The translations under genes and the position numbers were made by a program. Positions 61,038-64,000 of a stretch of 64,000 nt of DNA are shown piece by piece (within the stretch, counting starts at the first letter, position 1; every line of letters starts with the position of its first letter). The stretch is taken from positions 1-64,000 of the forward strand of contig QOUV01000010.1 of the NCBI GenBank assembly GCA_003862155.1, read 5' to 3'. The stretch is from Lachnospiraceae bacterium (GTDB lineage: Bacteria > Bacillota > Clostridia > Lachnospirales > Lachnospiraceae). Under the pieces are notes generated by a model. It worked only from the letters and a program-made list of their open reading frames with translations. It had not been told where the DNA came from and did not search any database.

Positions 61038-62179
61038 TGCTGGAATTTGATCAGATGAAGAGCGAGCTGAAAAGCTATGACGACACACTGCGTGAAGTCT
61101 TCGATTCACTCGATATAGAAGGAAAGAAAAATAAGATCCAGGAGATGGAGCGCGAGATGGAAGCTCCTGATTTCTGGAACGATGCAGAGACGGCGACGAA
61201 GAAGAGCCAGGAGCTCAAGAGCCTGAAGGACGATGTGGCTGTAGCCGACAGTCTTCAGCAGAAATATGACGACATCGAGACGTTTATCGAGATGGATGCC
61301 GAGGAGGACGAAGACGACCCGGCTATGCTTGAGGACGCAAAGGAAGAGTTCGAACAGTTCAAGACTGATCTCGAGAATCTTCGCCTTAAGACACTTCTCT
61401 CTGGAAAATATGACCACAACAACGCCATAGTTACCCTCCATGCGGGAGCAGGCGGCACAGAGGCCATGGACTGGACATCTATGCTCTACAGAATGTATTC
61501 GAAGTGGGCAGACAAGCACGGCTTTGGTATAGAGCTTCTCGACGAGGTGGAAGGCGATGAGGCAGGACTTCAGTCAGTCACTTTTCAGGTGAACGGTGAG
61601 AACGCCTACGGATACCTGAGATCTGAGAAGGGAGTACACAGACTGGTCCGCATCTCTCCTTTCAATGCGAACGGCAAGAGACAGACCTCTTTTTCAAATG
61701 CAGATGTAATGCCTGAACTAAAAGACGCACCGGATATTGTTATAAGGGATGAGGATATCAGAATCGATACCTACCGTTCCAGTGGCGCCGGCGGACAGCA
61801 TATCAATAAGACTTCATCCGCCATTCGAATCACACATTTCCCGACCGGAATCGTTGTTACCTGTCAGAACGAGCGAAGCCAGCACATGAATAAAGACAAG
61901 GCTATGGAGATGCTCCGTGCAAAACTTGAGGTTTTGCGTGAGGAGGAGCAGGAGCAGAAGGAAGCTGACATCAGAGGAGATGTAAGCTCGATAAGCTGGG
62001 GCAACCAGATCCGCTCCTATGTCTTCCAGCCATACACGATGGTAAAGGATCTCCGTACTGGCGAGGAGACTTCGAACGTCCAGGGCGTTATGGACGGAGA
62101 CCTCGATCCGTTTATGAACGCTTACCTGAAGTGGGTATCTCTTGGAAAGCCGAAGCGCGGTGTGACGGACGCAGAGTAA
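61037..62179 (+). CDS. prfB: Peptide chain release factor 2
   Basis: 380 residues, one continuous frame. Releases peptides at UAA and UGA. The codon-reading SPF tripeptide is at 207-209, and the GGQ catalytic motif at 252-254 (SSGAGGQHINKT). N-terminal coiled coil begins MLEFDQMKSELKSYDDTLREVFDSLDIEGK, where most prfB genes have an in-frame UGA and a +1 frameshift; here there is none, so autoregulation by frameshift is absent. One-base overlap with the protease gene; terminator follows. Confidence 0.97.
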   Translation: MLEFDQMKSELKSYDDTLREVFDSLDIEGKKNKIQEMEREMEAPDFWNDAETATKKSQELKSLKDDVAVADSLQQKYDDIETFIEMDAEEDEDDPAMLEDAKEEFEQFKTDLENLRLKTLLSGKYDHNNAIVTLHAGAGGTEAMDWTSMLYRMYSKWADKHGFGIELLDEVEGDEAGLQSVTFQVNGENAYGYLRSEKGVHRLVRISPFNANGKRQTSFSNADVMPELKDAPDIVIRDEDIRIDTYRSSGAGGQHINKTSSAIRITHFPTGIVVTCQNERSQHMNKDKAMEMLRAKLEVLREEEQEQKEADIRGDVSSISWGNQIRSYVFQPYTMVKDLRTGEETSNVQGVMDGDLDPFMNAYLKWVSLGKPKRGVTDAE

Positions 62180-62245
62180 ATAATACAGCTGCATATTTCG
62201 GATCACCCGAAAGTTACTTAATTTAATACATGAGATTTATTAACA

Positions 62246-62304
62246 TGTCCTTGACTGAAATGCAACATTATGTTAGAGTATTCCAGTCAAGGACATTTGT
62301 TTTT
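62246..62304 (+). terminator. Terminator of the ftsE-prfB operon
   Basis: TGTCCTTGACTG pairs perfectly with CAGTCAAGGACA around a 26-base loop that has its own small AACAT/ATGTT stem, followed by TTTGTTTTT. Confidence 0.88.
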
Positions 62305-62317
62305 CTGTGAAAGACAG

Positions 62318-62332
62318 TCCGCGGGCCGCGGA
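62318..62332. promoter_or_regulatory. GC-rich palindrome before the ACT gene
   Basis: TCCGCGG-G-CCGCGGA, a perfect 7-1-7 inverted repeat 36 bases before the start of the ACT-domain gene, in otherwise mixed sequence. No promoter boxes can be assigned with confidence. Possible operator. Confidence 0.35.
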
Positions 62333-62367
62333 AGATGTGGCCAGAGAATTTTTACATGAGGGACAAA

Positions 62368-62811
62368 ATGGCAGAGGAAGCATACTATGTTCTGAAGGAA
62401 AAGGCAGTTCCGGAAGTCCTCTTAAGAGTCGAGAAGGCGAAGCTTTTGCTGGAGTCCGGGAAGTGCCAGTCCGCATCGGAAGCGGCTGAAAAGGCAGGGA
62501 TTTCGAGATCGAGTTTTTACAAGTATAAGGACGAAATCTTCAGATACCATGAGAATGAGAAGGGCAGAACGGTTACGATGGTCGTAAAGCTTATCGACGA
62601 GCCGGGCCGGCTGTCGAAGATACTTACGAGTCTGGCGGATATAGGATCGAATATCCTGTCCATCCATCAGTCGATACCGGTTAACGGTATAGCAGCGATC
62701 ACGCTGTCTATGGACCTGCCGAAGGATATGGACGCCGCAGAGGCCACTGAGAGGGTCGAACAGATAAATGGAGTCTCTTATGCGAGAATACTCGCAGAGG
62801 AGCAGTTCTAG
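62368..62811 (+). CDS. ACT-domain protein (UPF0735/PheB-like)
   Basis: 147 residues from the ATG after GAGGGACAAA (an earlier ATG 12 bases upstream lacks a site). N-terminal helix-turn-helix-like segment (PEVLLRVEKAKLLLESGKCQSASEAAEKAGISRSSFYKYKDEIF), then an ACT domain (TVTMVVKLIDEPGRLSKILTSLADIGSNILSIHQS). The layout is that of the PheB/UPF0735 family, thought to regulate amino-acid synthesis. It is 16 bases upstream of homoserine dehydrogenase, so aspartate-family control is a reasonable inference. Confidence 0.9.
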   Translation: MAEEAYYVLKEKAVPEVLLRVEKAKLLLESGKCQSASEAAEKAGISRSSFYKYKDEIFRYHENEKGRTVTMVVKLIDEPGRLSKILTSLADIGSNILSIHQSIPVNGIAAITLSMDLPKDMDAAEATERVEQINGVSYARILAEEQF

Positions 62812-62827
62812 TGAGAAAGGAAAAAGA

Positions 62828-64000
62828 ATGAAAGCAGCGATAATGGGTTATGGAACCATTGGAAGCGGAGTTGCTGAGACACTCAGGGTTAACCACGATG
62901 TTATAGCGAAAAGAGTCGGAGAACCAATTGAATTGAAGAAGGTCCTTGACTTAAGGGAATTCAAGGGTGACCCGATTGAGCCGCTTATCGTACACGATTA
63001 CAAGGATATTGTAAATGATCCTGAGATAAAGATCGTAGTCGAGACTATGGGAGGAGTCGAGCCGGCCTACACTTTTGTAAAAGCTATGCTCGAAGCCGGA
63101 AAGAATGTCACGACATCGAACAAGGCACTTGTAGCAGACAAGGGAGCGGAGCTTATAAGGATTGCCAGAGAACACGATGTAAATTTCATGTTCGAGGCTT
63201 CAGTAGGCGGCGGAATCCCTATTATCAGATGCATTGAGTCATGTCTCACCGGAGATGTGATCGAATATATAGCCGGAATCGTAAACGGCACTACGAACTA
63301 CATGATGACAGATATGGCTGAAAAGGGAGCCGATTTCGACGCAGTATTAAAAGAGGCTCAGGCGAAAGGCTTTGCCGAAAAGGACCCGACAGCTGATATC
63401 GAAGGATACGATGCCACGAGAAAGATCGCAATCCTGACCTCTCTCGTCGCAGGGCAGCAGGTGGACTACAACGATATCCCGACCGAGGGCATAACCCATA
63501 TTTCAGTAGCAGATATGAAATATGCCAGAAAGATCGGCCGAAAGATCAAGCTCCTCGCTACGAGCAGGGAAGTTGGAAATACCTATTCATGCAGGGTCGC
63601 ACCGTTCCTTGTCGCTCCGGAGAGCCCACTTTACAATGTGGATGGAGTCTTCAATGCAGTATTTCTCCATGGAAATATTTTAGGAGACGGAATGTTCTAC
63701 GGTTCAGGTGCAGGAAAACTTCCGACAGCTTCCGCGGTAGTCGGAGACATCGTCAGGATGGCAAAGCACCTTAATAAAAATATACCGATAGAGTGGGGAG
63801 AGGAAAAGCTCGAGCTCGCAGATCCTGGCCTTGACAGATACCGCTTCTTCGTCCGCACGACAGATGACCAGAGTGCCATTGATACTGCGTTTACTGAAGA
63901 GGTTGAGTACATAGATGCGGATATAGTACCGGGTGAAGTTGGATTTATCACACCTGAGATGGAGCAGAGAGAGTTTGACGAGAGCGTAAAGAAACTCCCT
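62828..64000 (+). CDS. hom: Homoserine dehydrogenase (cut at right edge)
   Basis: ATG at 62828 after AGAAAGGAAAA; the frame stays open for 391 codons to the window end, so the C-terminus is missing. Converts aspartate semialdehyde to homoserine. NAD(P) loop GYGTIGSG at 7-14, VVETMGGVEPAYTFVKAMLEAGKNVTTSNKALVA, the substrate segment EASVGGGIPIIRCIESCLTGD, and IAGIVNGTTNYMMTDM with the conserved GTTN. AEKDPTADIEGYDATRKIAIL is also conserved. Short N-terminus is normal. Whether a C-terminal ACT domain follows cannot be seen. It pairs with the ACT gene upstream. Confidence 0.95.
   Translation, partial: MKAAIMGYGTIGSGVAETLRVNHDVIAKRVGEPIELKKVLDLREFKGDPIEPLIVHDYKDIVNDPEIKIVVETMGGVEPAYTFVKAMLEAGKNVTTSNKALVADKGAELIRIAREHDVNFMFEASVGGGIPIIRCIESCLTGDVIEYIAGIVNGTTNYMMTDMAEKGADFDAVLKEAQAKGFAEKDPTADIEGYDATRKIAILTSLVAGQQVDYNDIPTEGITHISVADMKYARKIGRKIKLLATSREVGNTYSCRVAPFLVAPESPLYNVDGVFNAVFLHGNILGDGMFYGSGAGKLPTASAVVGDIVRMAKHLNKNIPIEWGEEKLELADPGLDRYRFFVRTTDDQSAIDTAFTEEVEYIDADIVPGEVGFITPEMEQREFDESVKKLP

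Overview
The window looks like chromosome of a butyrate-forming Lachnospiraceae bacterium (Clostridia, Firmicutes; Butyrivibrio, Roseburia or a relative). The main reasons are a CoA-transferase that matches Roseburia-type butyryl-CoA:acetate CoA-transferase, the classic Firmicutes order nusB-xseA-xseB-ispA-dxs-tlyA-nadK-argR-recN, the order ftsE-ftsX-S41 protease-prfB, strong GGAGG ribosome binding sites, many ATGA or TAATG overlaps, and many secreted Lys/Thr-rich wall proteins. Genus is inference. No phage, insertion sequence transposase, CRISPR array, rRNA or tRNA gene was recognised.

Layout. 1-6.2 kb: secreted Ig-like protein, valS, a 62-residue small protein and a zinc-ribbon/TPR membrane protein. 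6.2-10.7 kb (minus): two secreted wall-associated proteins, one with a histone-H1-like Lys/Ser tract before a GHL10 domain, the other an amidase/FnIII/glucosaminidase. 10.8-16 kb: a compact unit of lipoprotein solute-binding protein, chemoreceptor, second binding lipoprotein and tandem-domain hemerythrin, with no permease or ATPase. 16-18 kb: two tandem membrane-anchored alpha/beta hydrolases. 18-20.2 kb (minus): butyryl-CoA:acetate CoA-transferase and a secreted protein. 20.3-22.4 kb: CHAP/SH3 wall hydrolase and a DUF58-like fragment-sized protein.

22.4-37.1 kb is a pentose island: a YesN/YesM-type two-component system, a YtfQ-like sugar ABC transporter, then L-arabinose isomerase, ribulose-5-phosphate 4-epimerase, a FGGY kinase, phosphoketolase and a small transaldolase. 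Together these would import a (furanose?) pentose, convert L-arabinose to xylulose-5-phosphate and cleave it to acetyl-phosphate and glyceraldehyde-3-phosphate. The acetate side can feed the CoA-transferase that makes butyrate. Candidate control sites lie in front of both halves: 21-bp-phased direct repeats before the binding protein and a palindrome inside the araA promoter.

37.3-46.4 kb is the housekeeping operon from the Asp23 protein to recN. 46.4-46.97 kb is a gene-free spacer holding a 242-bp imperfect palindrome. Then come galT, a Crp-family regulator and a DUF5685 protein (both minus), the pyrB-pyrI-murE-priA-def-fmt operon, a CdaR/PucR-like regulator, ftsE-ftsX-ctpA-prfB, and an ACT protein followed by homoserine dehydrogenase that runs off the right edge.

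Three spacers carry copies of one 29-nt REP-like unit (18.8, 37.1 and 57.0 kb); the middle copy is a perfect 32-bp inverted pair. The most unusual items are the transporter-less binding-protein/chemoreceptor/hemerythrin module, the Gln substitution in both hemerythrin iron sites, the 242-bp palindrome and the cis-elements of the pentose island.
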